DNA from: Methanocorpusculum sp. | GTDB lineage: Archaea > Halobacteriota > Methanomicrobia > Methanomicrobiales > Methanocorpusculaceae | NCBI RefSeq assembly: GCF_030655665.1 | Contig: NZ_JAUSPQ010000005.1 | Coordinates: 1-64,000 of the forward strand | DNA length: 64,000 bases | Direction: 5' to 3' | Shown here: one piece after another, positions 1-8,078 of the stretch | Position numbering within the stretch: position 1 is the stretch's first letter | Layout: each line of letters opens with the position of its first letter | The notes under the pieces: generated by a model | Told to the model about the DNA's origin: nothing | Database searches by the model: none | The model's input: only the letters and a program-made list of their open reading frames with translations | Made by a program: the position numbers and the translations under genes

Positions 1-141
1 TGCACGGTGTCCCATAATAAGGACAATGTCCTCATCAGTGACGCTGCGAATCTTTTCGAGCTTTACGTTCGGGTTCATCTGGTTGCGACGAATTTCCGCA
101 ACTTTGGAGGTTCCCGGACCATACTGTGGTTTGTATGCCAT
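1..141 (-). CDS. mcrG: Methyl-coenzyme M reductase gamma subunit, 5' part
   Basis: The first 47 codons of McrG are present; the gene runs off the left edge. The N-terminus begins MAYKPQYGPGTSK and continues to a segment with the ITDEDIV-like McrG pattern and GHRA, which I recognise from the gamma subunit. McrG is one of the three subunits of the nickel-F430 enzyme that releases methane from methyl-CoM and coenzyme B. It starts 12 bases after the mcrC stop, in the conserved mcrBDCGA order, so mcrA is expected just outside the window. Confidence 0.93.
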   Translation of the reverse strand, partial: MAYKPQYGPGTSKVAEIRRNQMNPNVKLEKIRSVTDEDIVLIMGHRA

Positions 142-153
142 AGTTTTGTTCAC

Positions 154-777
154 CTAGTTTGTAGATTTAATAATTCTGAGTACTTCATGAATGACATCTG
201 ACATTGCCACACGACTTGGAGTCTGTCCCCGGGTGATACCGGTAACAAGTCCCATTACGGTGCCTTTGGTCCGAACGTCATCTGGTTTTGGCATGACGTA
301 CGCGGTCTTTACTCCGGCCTTTGCGAGATCCTCATAATCAACAGGAGCCTGACAGACAATAACTGCATTAACGTTGCATTCCTGCAGGATCTTTCTTGAT
401 TTGTGGACCACGTGAGACCGTATGTTTCCGTGGTGAAGAACCGCCACTTTGTGGCGTTCTATCTGTTCTATCTCGCGATCGAGAATTCCGAAATTTGAGC
501 CGAGTGATACCCCGCCGATATCCGCATCAGGTGGAACACCGCTGCCTGCGTTCAGCACCAAGGTACTTACGCTGTATTCGATCCCCTGCTGCCGTAGTGC
601 TGACGTAATATCGCAGACAGGTTTAGTAATATGTCTCCGACCGGGAGACATGCCCACGATTATGACATCAGGATTTTTACATTCAGAGATGGTTCCCCTC
701 TGGGCAAGAGATCCCCCCTTACCCATACCCATACTCTGTCTGCAGTCGACGAGTTGTGTTACACGACCAAGCGGCAT
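154..777 (-). CDS. mcrC: Methyl-coenzyme M reductase operon protein C
   Basis: A 207-residue protein with the McrC pattern: an N-terminal glycine-rich stretch (GMGKGGSLAQRG, near residues 17-28), then a Rossmann-like core containing VGMSPGRRH and VLHHGNI. In the family, McrC is part of the ATP-dependent complex that reductively activates Mcr, and it is not a subunit of the purified enzyme. It begins 2 bases downstream of the mcrD stop and lies between mcrD and mcrG, so it is co-transcribed with the structural genes. Confidence 0.95.
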   Translation of the reverse strand: MPLGRVTQLVDCRQSMGMGKGGSLAQRGTISECKNPDVIIVGMSPGRRHITKPVCDITSALRQQGIEYSVSTLVLNAGSGVPPDADIGGVSLGSNFGILDREIEQIERHKVAVLHHGNIRSHVVHKSRKILQECNVNAVIVCQAPVDYEDLAKAGVKTAYVMPKPDDVRTKGTVMGLVTGITRGQTPSRVAMSDVIHEVLRIIKSTN

Positions 778-779
778 TA

Positions 780-1253
780 TTATTTAGTTCCCTGAAGGAT
801 GATAGGGCGCTGTTTGCTTTTTGGATCGCTCATTCCAAGAATTCGTTTATCATCGACAATGCCGTATTTGGCATAGTCGGTGGTCGTCATATTCGACCGC
901 ATGTAGGTACCCTCGGTAATCCCATACGGGAATTTATCAGCGAAGACCTCATCGCATGCCGCCTTGACAAGCGGAATCACAGAAGCATCGTCCAATTCAA
1001 GAAGAATTGCACCGACCTGAACGTGGAGAAGATAATCTTCGCCGCAGACCTTTATGATACGCCGATGTGTGTTATCATTGATCTCACCTCTGGCAGGACC
1101 GTAAGGTACGATAGCCGGAAGGTTTGGACCATTCAGCACAAGTCGGCGTATCCCATCTATTGTGTAGATTTTATCGAGAAGAATCTCAGTGGTCTCCGGA
1201 TTCAGGAATCTTGTGGGGACGATTCTTAGTTGTGGGTATGTTGTTTCTGTCAT
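780..1253 (-). CDS. mcrD: Methyl-coenzyme M reductase operon protein D
   Basis: A 157-residue protein whose start (MTETTYPQLRIVPTRFLNPET) and middle (GINDNTHRRI-type segment, VCGEDYLLHVQVG) match McrD. McrD associates with Mcr or its apo-form and is thought to act in assembly or activation, not catalysis. It lies 38 bases after the mcrB stop and directly before mcrC, the standard order in methanogens with class I Mcr operons. Confidence 0.95.
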   Translation of the reverse strand: MTETTYPQLRIVPTRFLNPETTEILLDKIYTIDGIRRLVLNGPNLPAIVPYGPARGEINDNTHRRIIKVCGEDYLLHVQVGAILLELDDASVIPLVKAACDEVFADKFPYGITEGTYMRSNMTTTDYAKYGIVDDKRILGMSDPKSKQRPIILQGTK

Positions 1254-1291
1254 TCTATTTCCTTTCCGCCTAAGCGGAAATCAGTACAGGC

Positions 1292-2605
1292 TTAAACTGT
1301 TTTTGCAATTGCCTGGAGTGGGCGGGCGAACTCGTCAATCTGACCGAAGGTATCACCGTAAACTTTTGCGGTTCCTTCTGGAGAGAACATCTGAGTGCCT
1401 GCATCAAGTGCACATGCTGCAACGATACAAGGCATACCAACACCTGCTGCGTGACGGGTAACGACGTGGTTTCCGTTGAAGATACCAGGTCCTCCACCAC
1501 CGTAGATGGAGTGGCTGAAGAAGGAGAAACCGACTGCAACACCCATTGTTCTTCCGAAGTCAGATCCCGGAAGTCCGGTTTCGTGTTCAATAAGATCGTT
1601 GAAGTACAGTAAGGTTGATGATACTGCCTGAGCGAAACGTCCGGCACCACAGTTGACCATGGTTGCTGCAAGAGTTCCGGCAGAGGTGTAAGCGTTCCAG
1701 AGCATCGGATCTTTGGTCTCGTAGGGTTTGAAGTATCCACCCTTTGCGGCTGCGCCCTGTTTGATGACTTTGTCTTCAATTGCACGCTCGACTAAGGACT
1801 GAACAACAGTACCGACGGTACCTGTCTGACCATTTGCTTTTACAAGGTCGTAGACAAGGTTGTTGGCGTTCAGACCCTGGTAGGCGAGCAGTAAAAGCTG
1901 TGCACGCTCGAACGGACCGATTGCACTGCCCATTTCGAACTCTCCTGCCTGTTCAAATACTGCAGTGAGTGCTGCACCCTGCATTGCATTCTTGTGCGTG
2001 ATCATAACAGACTGGTTTGCCGGAATGTTACGAAGTGCGTATCCAAGGGATTCGTTGTTCTGCGGGATGGACATGATCATGGAGCAAGCTCCGCCTGTCA
2101 TATCCATAGTGACTGGGTAGGTACCAAATGCTGCTGCCTTGACAGTGTTTGCGTTGAACATGTCAACGTTGAACTGCTCGACAACCGCATAGGTCGTTGC
2201 TGCTGCTACAGAGGTCAGTGCTGCATCGTAAGTTGCTGCCGCTGTAATACGTGAGGACGGAACCTTAACTAATAAAAGTTTTCCGCCGTTGTAACGTTTG
2301 ACCTCGGTGTCGTCGCCTGCTTCAACCGAAACGTACTCTTTGATTTTTGCTTCGATAGCGTCGATGTTTCCAACGATATCAAGGTTAAGTTCACGACCAA
2401 GGATCTGCTGGTGCTTACCGATCTTACCGGTTTTTAATGCATCCTGCATTCCGCCAAGGTTGACTGCAACAGTTCTCTTGGTATCGTCGATGATTTTCTT
2501 GATTGCCGGGTTAACCAGCGGGCTGATCCTTTCGAGTGCGACATTGCTCTTTAAGAGTTTGCCGTTGTCATCGTAAAGGTCAATTACATCTTTGTATTTT
2601 GCCAT
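1292..2605 (-). CDS. mcrB: Methyl-coenzyme M reductase beta subunit
   Basis: The 437-residue beta subunit, of normal full length. The C-terminal part (about residues 368-393) carries the glycine-rich GGGGPGIFNGNHVVTRH segment that lines the coenzyme B/F430 channel. SMIMSIPQNNESLGYALR lies in the middle. It is first in the operon, with GAGGA at suitable spacing before the ATG. In the cell it forms the (alpha beta gamma)2 complex with McrA and McrG and catalyses the final methane-forming step. The start agrees with the family N-terminus (MAKYKDVIDLYDD). Confidence 0.98.
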   Translation of the reverse strand: MAKYKDVIDLYDDNGKLLKSNVALERISPLVNPAIKKIIDDTKRTVAVNLGGMQDALKTGKIGKHQQILGRELNLDIVGNIDAIEAKIKEYVSVEAGDDTEVKRYNGGKLLLVKVPSSRITAAATYDAALTSVAAATTYAVVEQFNVDMFNANTVKAAAFGTYPVTMDMTGGACSMIMSIPQNNESLGYALRNIPANQSVMITHKNAMQGAALTAVFEQAGEFEMGSAIGPFERAQLLLLAYQGLNANNLVYDLVKANGQTGTVGTVVQSLVERAIEDKVIKQGAAAKGGYFKPYETKDPMLWNAYTSAGTLAATMVNCGAGRFAQAVSSTLLYFNDLIEHETGLPGSDFGRTMGVAVGFSFFSHSIYGGGGPGIFNGNHVVTRHAAGVGMPCIVAACALDAGTQMFSPEGTAKVYGDTFGQIDEFARPLQAIAKTV

Positions 2606-3093
2606 AATTTTTCCTCGTTTGTTAAAGGTGATTCGTTTGGCTGTTTTACCGTTACTTTTCCTGAAAATTGCTGCTTGTTGCTGATAGAATCACTGATGGT
2701 TAGTGACGGTTACTTTTTCACGTCCACGGCCGGGTTTTTGCAAACCAAGTGGCCAGGCAGATATGCATAGCTATCACATCCGCCCCCTCTCGGGACATTT
2801 ACACTGTATCTTTGTGTCGGGATATAAGTATTATCTTTAGAAGAGAGAAGGAGAGCCATATTGTCTATTACCATTATTCAAACGATTTTTGGCATTCTGG
2901 ATAGAGTAATTGGGTATTTCCCCTGATTGCCACAATTTGAATGCGTTATAAATAACATTTGTAATACTTTATTTGCTTATAAAATATGCTGCGTGTTACT
3001 TTGGCATGCGCCCTTGTATTTTTCAAAAATGAACATTCCGTCTGATAGCGCCAGACGATTTTTTTATTCCCCGCATCCTATCATACTAGTACA
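2606..3093. promoter_or_regulatory. mcr/trmY divergent intergenic region with long mcr leader
   Basis: This 488-base AT-rich gap separates divergent mcrB and trmY. On the minus strand, TATA-like stretches occur at about 2945-2952 and 2823-2830, implying an mcrB leader of roughly 190-310 bases. The leader contains small dyads such as GGTTT-TTGC-AAACC at about 2733-2746 and CACT/AGTG near 2691-2704. On the plus strand, a T-rich TATA-like stretch near 3060-3068 would start trmY mRNA a few bases before its ATG, so trmY may be nearly leaderless. No further gene is visible. Confidence 0.5.
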
Positions 3094-3681
3094 ATGATAA
3101 GGTTTGCAGTAATTGGACACAAAGCGGTTACAACGCCGGATTTCTCTCTAAATGATATGCCGGGAGGAGCAGGACGAATGGACGTTTTATGCAGATGCAT
3201 CAACGCCTCATTTTTTCTGAGTCACGACCTCCGGCGAAACACCGAATGTTTTCTTATCCTGAAAGGAGGAGAACAGGCAGATCCTGCGAATACGATCACA
3301 CTCCGGTTCTCCGGAGATAAAATCAAATCCCTCAACCCCGACGAACGAAGTGCCGGTGCACTGATCAAAAAAGCACTCGTTACTATACCAGAGGAAGAAT
3401 ACCAAAGAGCAGCTCCGGGAATATCCATCAGAAAAAACGGCCTTTCCAAACTGCTCGAGGAACACCGGTTTGCAGTTCTTGATGAAAACGGAGAGGATAT
3501 TCGAACAGCAGAAATCCTGCCAGAAAATTTCATATTAAGCGACCACCAGAACTTCACTGAAGAAGAGATGGAACTTATCAAAGACCTGCCAAAATACTCA
3601 GTCGGCCCCCGCATCCTCCATGCAGATCACACGATCACCGTAATCCTAAACGAGTTCGACCGTCGAGGAGAGCAAGCCTAA
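3094..3681 (+). CDS. trmY: tRNA (pseudouridine(54)-N1)-methyltransferase
   Basis: A 195-residue SPOUT-family protein of the archaeal TrmY type. The N-terminus (FAVIGHKAVTTPDFSLNDMPGGAGRMDVL) and the C-terminal LSDHQNFTEEE...ILHADHTI segment are characteristic. TrmY methylates pseudouridine 54 in the T-loop of archaeal tRNA to give m1-pseudouridine. The next gene encodes Pus10, which makes that pseudouridine, so two successive steps on the same tRNA base are adjacent in one operon. The stop codon abuts the pus10 start. Confidence 0.93.
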   Translation: MIRFAVIGHKAVTTPDFSLNDMPGGAGRMDVLCRCINASFFLSHDLRRNTECFLILKGGEQADPANTITLRFSGDKIKSLNPDERSAGALIKKALVTIPEEEYQRAAPGISIRKNGLSKLLEEHRFAVLDENGEDIRTAEILPENFILSDHQNFTEEEMELIKDLPKYSVGPRILHADHTITVILNEFDRRGEQA

Positions 3682-4947
3682 ATGGTTTCCCATCCAATAA
3701 TAATGCATCAAATGCTTGAACTCGTCAACACCATATTAGAGTACGGCGATATCTGTGATCACTGCCTTGGACGGTTGTTCGCAAAAAAATCATTCGGACT
3801 CACCAACGAAGAACGGGGACGTTCACTGAGAATAGCCCATGCTCTCGCATATAATATCCCCTACAAACCATACGAAAAAGGAACCTGCTGGGTCTGTAAC
3901 GACTTATTCGATACCATTCCCTACTGGGCAGAAAAAGCAGCAGCTACCATACAAGGCATCGAACACGGAACATTCGTGATAGGCACCCGTGTCCCCCCGA
4001 TGATGGCAGAATCAGAAGAGATGCTCTGGTCAGATCTTTCTCTCGAAAATCCTGAACCCCTGAAATCCGAGATGAACCGTGAAGTGGGAAAAGCAGTTTC
4101 TGCTCTTACCGGCAAACACGGTAATCCAAAAAATCCCGAAGTCACCATCGTCCTGAATATCGCAGATGACTGTGTTGAAATCCAAATCGCCTCCATATAC
4201 TTCTACGGCAGATATCTGAAATATGAACGCGGGATCCCGCAAACTCACTGGGATTGCCGCGCATGCAAAGGAAGAGGCTGTGAAATTTGCAACTTTACTG
4301 GCAAACAATACCCCACATCAGTGGAAGAACTCATTGCAGAAGTCCCAAAACAGATTTTCGCTAGTGACTGCGGGGTTCTTCACGGAGCAGGAAGAGAAGA
4401 TATTGATGCCGTGATGATCGGGACCGGAAGACCCTTCGTAATGGAGATGCAGAACCCGAAAAAGCGGACATATGATTTAAAAGAGCTTGAAAAAGCGATT
4501 AATGCATCTGCCAACCCTCGTGTAGGGGTTGTCCTGGAAAGCTGGTCTGACAAAAAGACCGTGGAAATGCTTAAATCAAACAAAGGGCATAAGACATACA
4601 GGATTCTAGTCTCAATAGATGACCGTATCTCTCTGGAAACTGTTCAGAATGCTGTATCCATGCTCAAAGGAGCCTGGATCGACCAGCGCACGCCTGAACG
4701 GGTCTCGCACCGACGTGCAGATCTCATTCGAAAGAGACAGGTCATTGACATAGGAGTTCTTGGTGTGGAGGATGGTCTTTACCGGCTCGAAGTGCTTGGT
4801 GAAGGCGGCCTCTACATCAAAGAGCTCGTATCAGGAGACGGGGGCAGAACGACTCCCAGTCTTGCTGAAATCCTCGCCGTACCCGCCAAAGTCGTCGAAT
4901 TAGACGTGGTGCAGGTCGACGGATTACCAAATATTGGAGATGAGTAA
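3682..4947 (+). CDS. pus10: tRNA pseudouridine synthase Pus10 (positions 54/55)
   Basis: The 421-residue protein has an N-terminal cysteine module (CDHC at residues 25-28, a CWVC pair near 74, then CRACKGRGCEIC near 193-204), a THUMP-like region and a C-terminal pseudouridine synthase domain. The catalytic Asp is expected in the GAGREDIDAVMIGTGRPF segment. Archaeal Pus10 makes pseudouridine 54 and 55 in the tRNA T-loop. A GAGGAG site lies 11 bases before the start, inside the end of trmY; an alternative ATG lies at 3703. It is followed 2 bases later by rpl21e. Confidence 0.94.
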   Translation: MVSHPIIMHQMLELVNTILEYGDICDHCLGRLFAKKSFGLTNEERGRSLRIAHALAYNIPYKPYEKGTCWVCNDLFDTIPYWAEKAAATIQGIEHGTFVIGTRVPPMMAESEEMLWSDLSLENPEPLKSEMNREVGKAVSALTGKHGNPKNPEVTIVLNIADDCVEIQIASIYFYGRYLKYERGIPQTHWDCRACKGRGCEICNFTGKQYPTSVEELIAEVPKQIFASDCGVLHGAGREDIDAVMIGTGRPFVMEMQNPKKRTYDLKELEKAINASANPRVGVVLESWSDKKTVEMLKSNKGHKTYRILVSIDDRISLETVQNAVSMLKGAWIDQRTPERVSHRRADLIRKRQVIDIGVLGVEDGLYRLEVLGEGGLYIKELVSGDGGRTTPSLAEILAVPAKVVELDVVQVDGLPNIGDE

Positions 4948-4949
4948 AC

Positions 4950-5246
4950 ATGGCAAAGCACAATGGAATTAAAAAGCGAACAAGATATAAGTTACAGAAA
5001 ACCCTGCGTACCCGCGGTATGCCCAATGTGACCAAGGTCATTCAGAACTTCGAAGAAGGACAGAAAGTTCACCTTGTCTTAGACTCAAGCGTTCAGAAAG
5101 GACAGCCCCACCCGAGATTCCACGGTAAGACCGGAACAATCGTCGGCAAGAGAGGCAGAGCCTGGCTCCTTGAGATCAAAGACGGCAATGCAACGAAGAC
5201 AGTCATTGCACGACCACAGCACCTCACGGCGCAGAAATATAATTAA
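4950..5246 (+). CDS. rpl21e: 50S ribosomal protein L21e
   Basis: A 98-residue basic protein with the L21e pattern: N-terminal MAKHNGIKKRTRYKL, then a KOW-like beta barrel (HPRFHGKTGTIVGKRGRAWLLEI). It is a large-subunit ribosomal protein shared by archaea and eukaryotes. It sits between pus10 and rpoF, in the order common in euryarchaea. A GGAGATGAG site lies at the end of pus10 just upstream. Confidence 0.96.
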   Translation: MAKHNGIKKRTRYKLQKTLRTRGMPNVTKVIQNFEEGQKVHLVLDSSVQKGQPHPRFHGKTGTIVGKRGRAWLLEIKDGNATKTVIARPQHLTAQKYN

Positions 5247-5284
5247 CCCCCAAATACTTATTTTACATTTATCAGGAGTCTCGC

Positions 5285-5653
5285 ATGAAAGTAAAGAAAG
5301 TTATCAGTGAAGATATGATGACCCTTCCAGAGCTGCGCGAAGAGCTTATAGCGATCCGCGAAAAACGTTCCGGTGGAGAAATGGGTGACGATCCCGCCCG
5401 AAGCATATCATACGAACTGCGTAAGAGTATTGACCATGCAGACATTCTCAGTAAATCCAGTGTTGAAACGGCAAAGTCCATCCTTTCTGACCTTGTATCC
5501 ATGGAGAAAACAAAGCCGGAGATTGCCTGCAGGATAGTAAACATCATGCCGCAGAGCCGCGATGAGATCCGGGCAATCTACGCTAAAGAGCGGTTTACTC
5601 TTCTCCCCGAAGACTTAGATCAGATTCTTGACACTCTGCATAAATACGAGTGA
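5285..5653 (+). CDS. rpoF: DNA-directed RNA polymerase subunit F (Rpb4 homologue)
   Basis: A 122-residue, charged, mostly helical protein of the archaeal Rpb4/RpoF family (MKVKKVISEDMMTLPELREEL at the start, LLPEDLDQILD near the end). With RpoE (Rpb7) it forms the polymerase stalk that binds emerging RNA and helps open-complex formation. An AGGAG site lies 6 bases before the ATG. Between rpl21e and a DUF655 gene is its usual euryarchaeal position. Confidence 0.93.
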   Translation: MKVKKVISEDMMTLPELREELIAIREKRSGGEMGDDPARSISYELRKSIDHADILSKSSVETAKSILSDLVSMEKTKPEIACRIVNIMPQSRDEIRAIYAKERFTLLPEDLDQILDTLHKYE

Positions 5654-6241
5654 GTGGTAGATATGCCGCCAAAGACTGAGAGGACCGATAAAAAGGAAGT
5701 CGAAGCTATCGTGCTGGATTATCTCCAATGGGGATATGCAAGCGACAGACGTCCTTTGAATCAGCGGGAATCGATTATTCTCGCAGTAGGCACTGACCAG
5801 TTCAAACTCCTCGAACTTATCGCAAAGAAAGATGTTGCGATCAATCTGCACGATAAAGTCTACATCGGCGAAGATGAGAGGAAACATGTCGAGCGGGTAA
5901 AACGCCGTTTGTCCTACGACGAACTGACCCCGACCGCAAAAGGCGAGCTTGAGCCGGTAGTTGAGAAAATTATTTCCAAGTCTGAACAACGGTTCGTGGA
6001 GTTTTACAACACTGCGGTTCCGATCAGTCTCAAGATGCACATGTTAAACCTCCTTCCGGGATTCGGCAAAAAAACACTGATCGACACCCTGGAAGAAAGA
6101 CACAAAAAACCGTTTGAAAGCTTCGAGGATATCCGTAACCGGGTGAAAACACTCCAGAAACCGGAGAAGTTTATCCGTGAGAGGATCATGCTTGAACTCG
6201 AGAATCCGGAAGAGAAATATCATCTCTTTACCTCTAAATAA
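5654..6241 (+). CDS. DUF655 family protein
   Basis: A 195-residue conserved archaeal protein. The N-terminal half resembles an OB/S1-like fold (AIVLDYLQWGYASDRRP, AVGTDQFKLLELIAKK). The C-terminal half contains a helix-hairpin-helix-like segment (LNLLPGFGKKTLIDTLEER), which suggests nucleic-acid binding. The biochemical role is not established to my knowledge. Its constant place between rpoF and rsmA, with the reading frame opening right at the rpoF stop, points to RNA or ribosome metabolism. The initiator here is a TTG/GTG-type codon or the ATG at 5663. Confidence 0.85.
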   Translation: MVDMPPKTERTDKKEVEAIVLDYLQWGYASDRRPLNQRESIILAVGTDQFKLLELIAKKDVAINLHDKVYIGEDERKHVERVKRRLSYDELTPTAKGELEPVVEKIISKSEQRFVEFYNTAVPISLKMHMLNLLPGFGKKTLIDTLEERHKKPFESFEDIRNRVKTLQKPEKFIRERIMLELENPEEKYHLFTSK

Positions 6242-6250
6242 TCTTTTTTT

Positions 6251-7027
6251 ATGAAAGCGCCAAAGGATCAGCATTTTCTGATTGATACAGACGCCGTTGA
6301 TTTTATTGCCGATTCAGTCCCGATCCAAGGACGGAATGTGCTTGAAGTCGGACCAGGCGGAGGAGTACTGACTGTAGCACTTCTCGAACGCGGAGCAAAT
6401 GTCAGAGCAGTTGAACTGGATGGGACCCTTGTACCAAACCTTGAACAGCGGTTCAAAGATGAACTTGCTTCAGGTCAGCTGACTATAACCCGGGGCGATG
6501 CTTCCAGAGTGGATCTTCCAGATTTTGATCTGGTCATCGCAAACCTTCCCTACTCCATCTCTTCGAAGATCACGTTCAGACTGCTCGAAACCGGTTTCGA
6601 GACAGCTGTTCTGATGTATCAGTGGGAGTTTGCGAAACGCATGGTATCCCCGCCGGGCGACGGAGAATACGGCAGACTTTCCGTGATGGTTCAGACCTAT
6701 GCAGATGTTGAACTCATCCTGAAACTTTCGCCGCGGGCATTCAGCCCCCCGCCGGAAGTTGATTCGGCCGTGGTAAAGATCATCCCGCACGAACCGCCGG
6801 TGCAAATTCTCGATCGTAACGTGCATGCCATCGTTGTTCGCGAACTGTTCTCCCACCGGAGAAAGACCGTTCAAAACGGACTCAAAGGAATGAAAAGCAT
6901 CTATGGAGAGGAAAAAATGACCGCCCTCATCAGTAATCTCCCAAAAGATCTGCTCGGTAAACGTCCTGAGAAACTTTCAGTCATAGATTTCATTGAGCTT
7001 GCCAACCAGCTTAGTGATCTGATATAA
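6251..7027 (+). CDS. rsmA: 16S rRNA (adenine(1518/1519)-N6)-dimethyltransferase
   Basis: The 258-residue KsgA/Dim1-family protein carries SAM motif I (VLEVGPGGGVL, about residues 30-40) and the catalytic NLPY motif at 98-101. The C-terminal helical domain contains FSHRRKTVQNGLK. The enzyme dimethylates two adjacent adenines in the 3' terminal hairpin of 16S rRNA late in small-subunit assembly. It overlaps the start of the following methyltransferase gene by one base, so translation is probably coupled. Confidence 0.96.
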   Translation: MKAPKDQHFLIDTDAVDFIADSVPIQGRNVLEVGPGGGVLTVALLERGANVRAVELDGTLVPNLEQRFKDELASGQLTITRGDASRVDLPDFDLVIANLPYSISSKITFRLLETGFETAVLMYQWEFAKRMVSPPGDGEYGRLSVMVQTYADVELILKLSPRAFSPPPEVDSAVVKIIPHEPPVQILDRNVHAIVVRELFSHRRKTVQNGLKGMKSIYGEEKMTALISNLPKDLLGKRPEKLSVIDFIELANQLSDLI

Positions 7028-7608
7028 TGGATATCGACACGACCCAGATCTATTTTCCATCTGAAGATACGTATCTCCTGATAAAAGCTGCACTCGCAGA
7101 AGTAAAGCCGAACGACCGGGTCCTGGAGATCGGGACCGGTTCGGGGGCTGTGGCAAAATCCGTAACCGAGATAACGCCGCAGGTCCTCGCCGTCGAAATA
7201 AATCCCCACGCGGCACAATATGCACACGAAGTAAACGGTATCGAGGTCATCAGAGGGGATCTCTTCAAACCGGTTTGCGGCGAGTTCGATCTGATTTTAT
7301 TCAACGCACCGTATCTCCCGACAACTCCCGAAGAGCGAGGTGACGATTGGCTTGAGTATGCTCTTGACGGCGGACCTTCCGGGCGGGAGGTTGTAGAACG
7401 GTTTTTGCATGAAGCACCCCCTCACCTTTCAACATTCGGGAGGATACTCCTTCTCATCTCCTCGCTTACCGGCATTGATGAAGTGCTGAAGCTTTGTCAT
7501 GCAGAAGCATTCATTGCTCTCGTAGTAGCAGAGGAACGGCAGGAAGACGGCGAGATGCTTTATGTCCTTAGGATCTCGCGGGATCTGTGTTCTCTTTGCG
7601 GAACCTAA
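7027..7608 (+). CDS. HemK/Mtq2-like protein N5-glutamine methyltransferase
   Basis: A 193-residue class I methyltransferase. SAM motif I is VLEIGTGSGAVA (residues 32-43). The substrate motif reads NAPY at 93-96, a variant of the NPPY loop that holds the glutamine or adenine target. Length and fold fit the archaeal/eukaryotic Mtq2 (HEMK2) group, which methylates the GGQ glutamine of release factor aRF1; the exact target is inferred. It overlaps rsmA and completes this operon. Confidence 0.85.
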   Translation: MDIDTTQIYFPSEDTYLLIKAALAEVKPNDRVLEIGTGSGAVAKSVTEITPQVLAVEINPHAAQYAHEVNGIEVIRGDLFKPVCGEFDLILFNAPYLPTTPEERGDDWLEYALDGGPSGREVVERFLHEAPPHLSTFGRILLLISSLTGIDEVLKLCHAEAFIALVVAEERQEDGEMLYVLRISRDLCSLCGT

Positions 7609-7637
7609 TTAATCCATGACTGTCCAAAACTAAGAAT

Positions 7638-7982
7638 ATGTCTCGTATATTATCCGAACACGATATAGTTCTTCTTTTAAAACTCGCCCCAGAGTGTGAT
7701 ACACTTGTATGCGGAAAATCAGAAACAGCGTTTCGCTCAATTCTGCCGCCGGTGGCAAATCATTATGCAAAGGATGCCGATGATTTTGCAGCACGGCTGA
7801 ACCGGCTCACGGAGGAGGAGTTTATTTCCCTCATCGAACTCATCCGGATCGGAAAAGAAGGAATAGGATGTCTGCCGACCGAGTGTGCTGAAGTTCTCAT
7901 CGAACAGGCGATGAGGCGTGCCGACGCAGAAGCAGCAAATGAGCTCTATGCACTGTATGAGCTTGGAAATCAGTGCCAATAA
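7638..7982 (+). CDS. Hypothetical acidic helical protein
   Basis: I do not recognise this 114-residue protein. It is predicted to be helical and acidic, with no membrane segment or clear motif; the C-terminal half is Ala/Glu-rich (AEVLIEQAMRRADAEAANELY). It lies 29 bases after the methyltransferase gene on the same strand, so it may be the last gene of the operon. Codon usage resembles its neighbours, which supports a real gene. Confidence 0.6.
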   Translation: MSRILSEHDIVLLLKLAPECDTLVCGKSETAFRSILPPVANHYAKDADDFAARLNRLTEEEFISLIELIRIGKEGIGCLPTECAEVLIEQAMRRADAEAANELYALYELGNQCQ

Positions 7983-8078
7983 TCCTTTTTTGCTATCTTG
8001 CAATAAAAATTAATATCAGTCCGAAGACGTGTATCATCTGGGCTGATGATAAAATATACGAAAAATGAGAAGATATCC

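Noticed and set aside
7-201. Plus-strand ORF at the left edge
   Set aside because: It is opposite mcrG and the mcrC end, and has no independent support.
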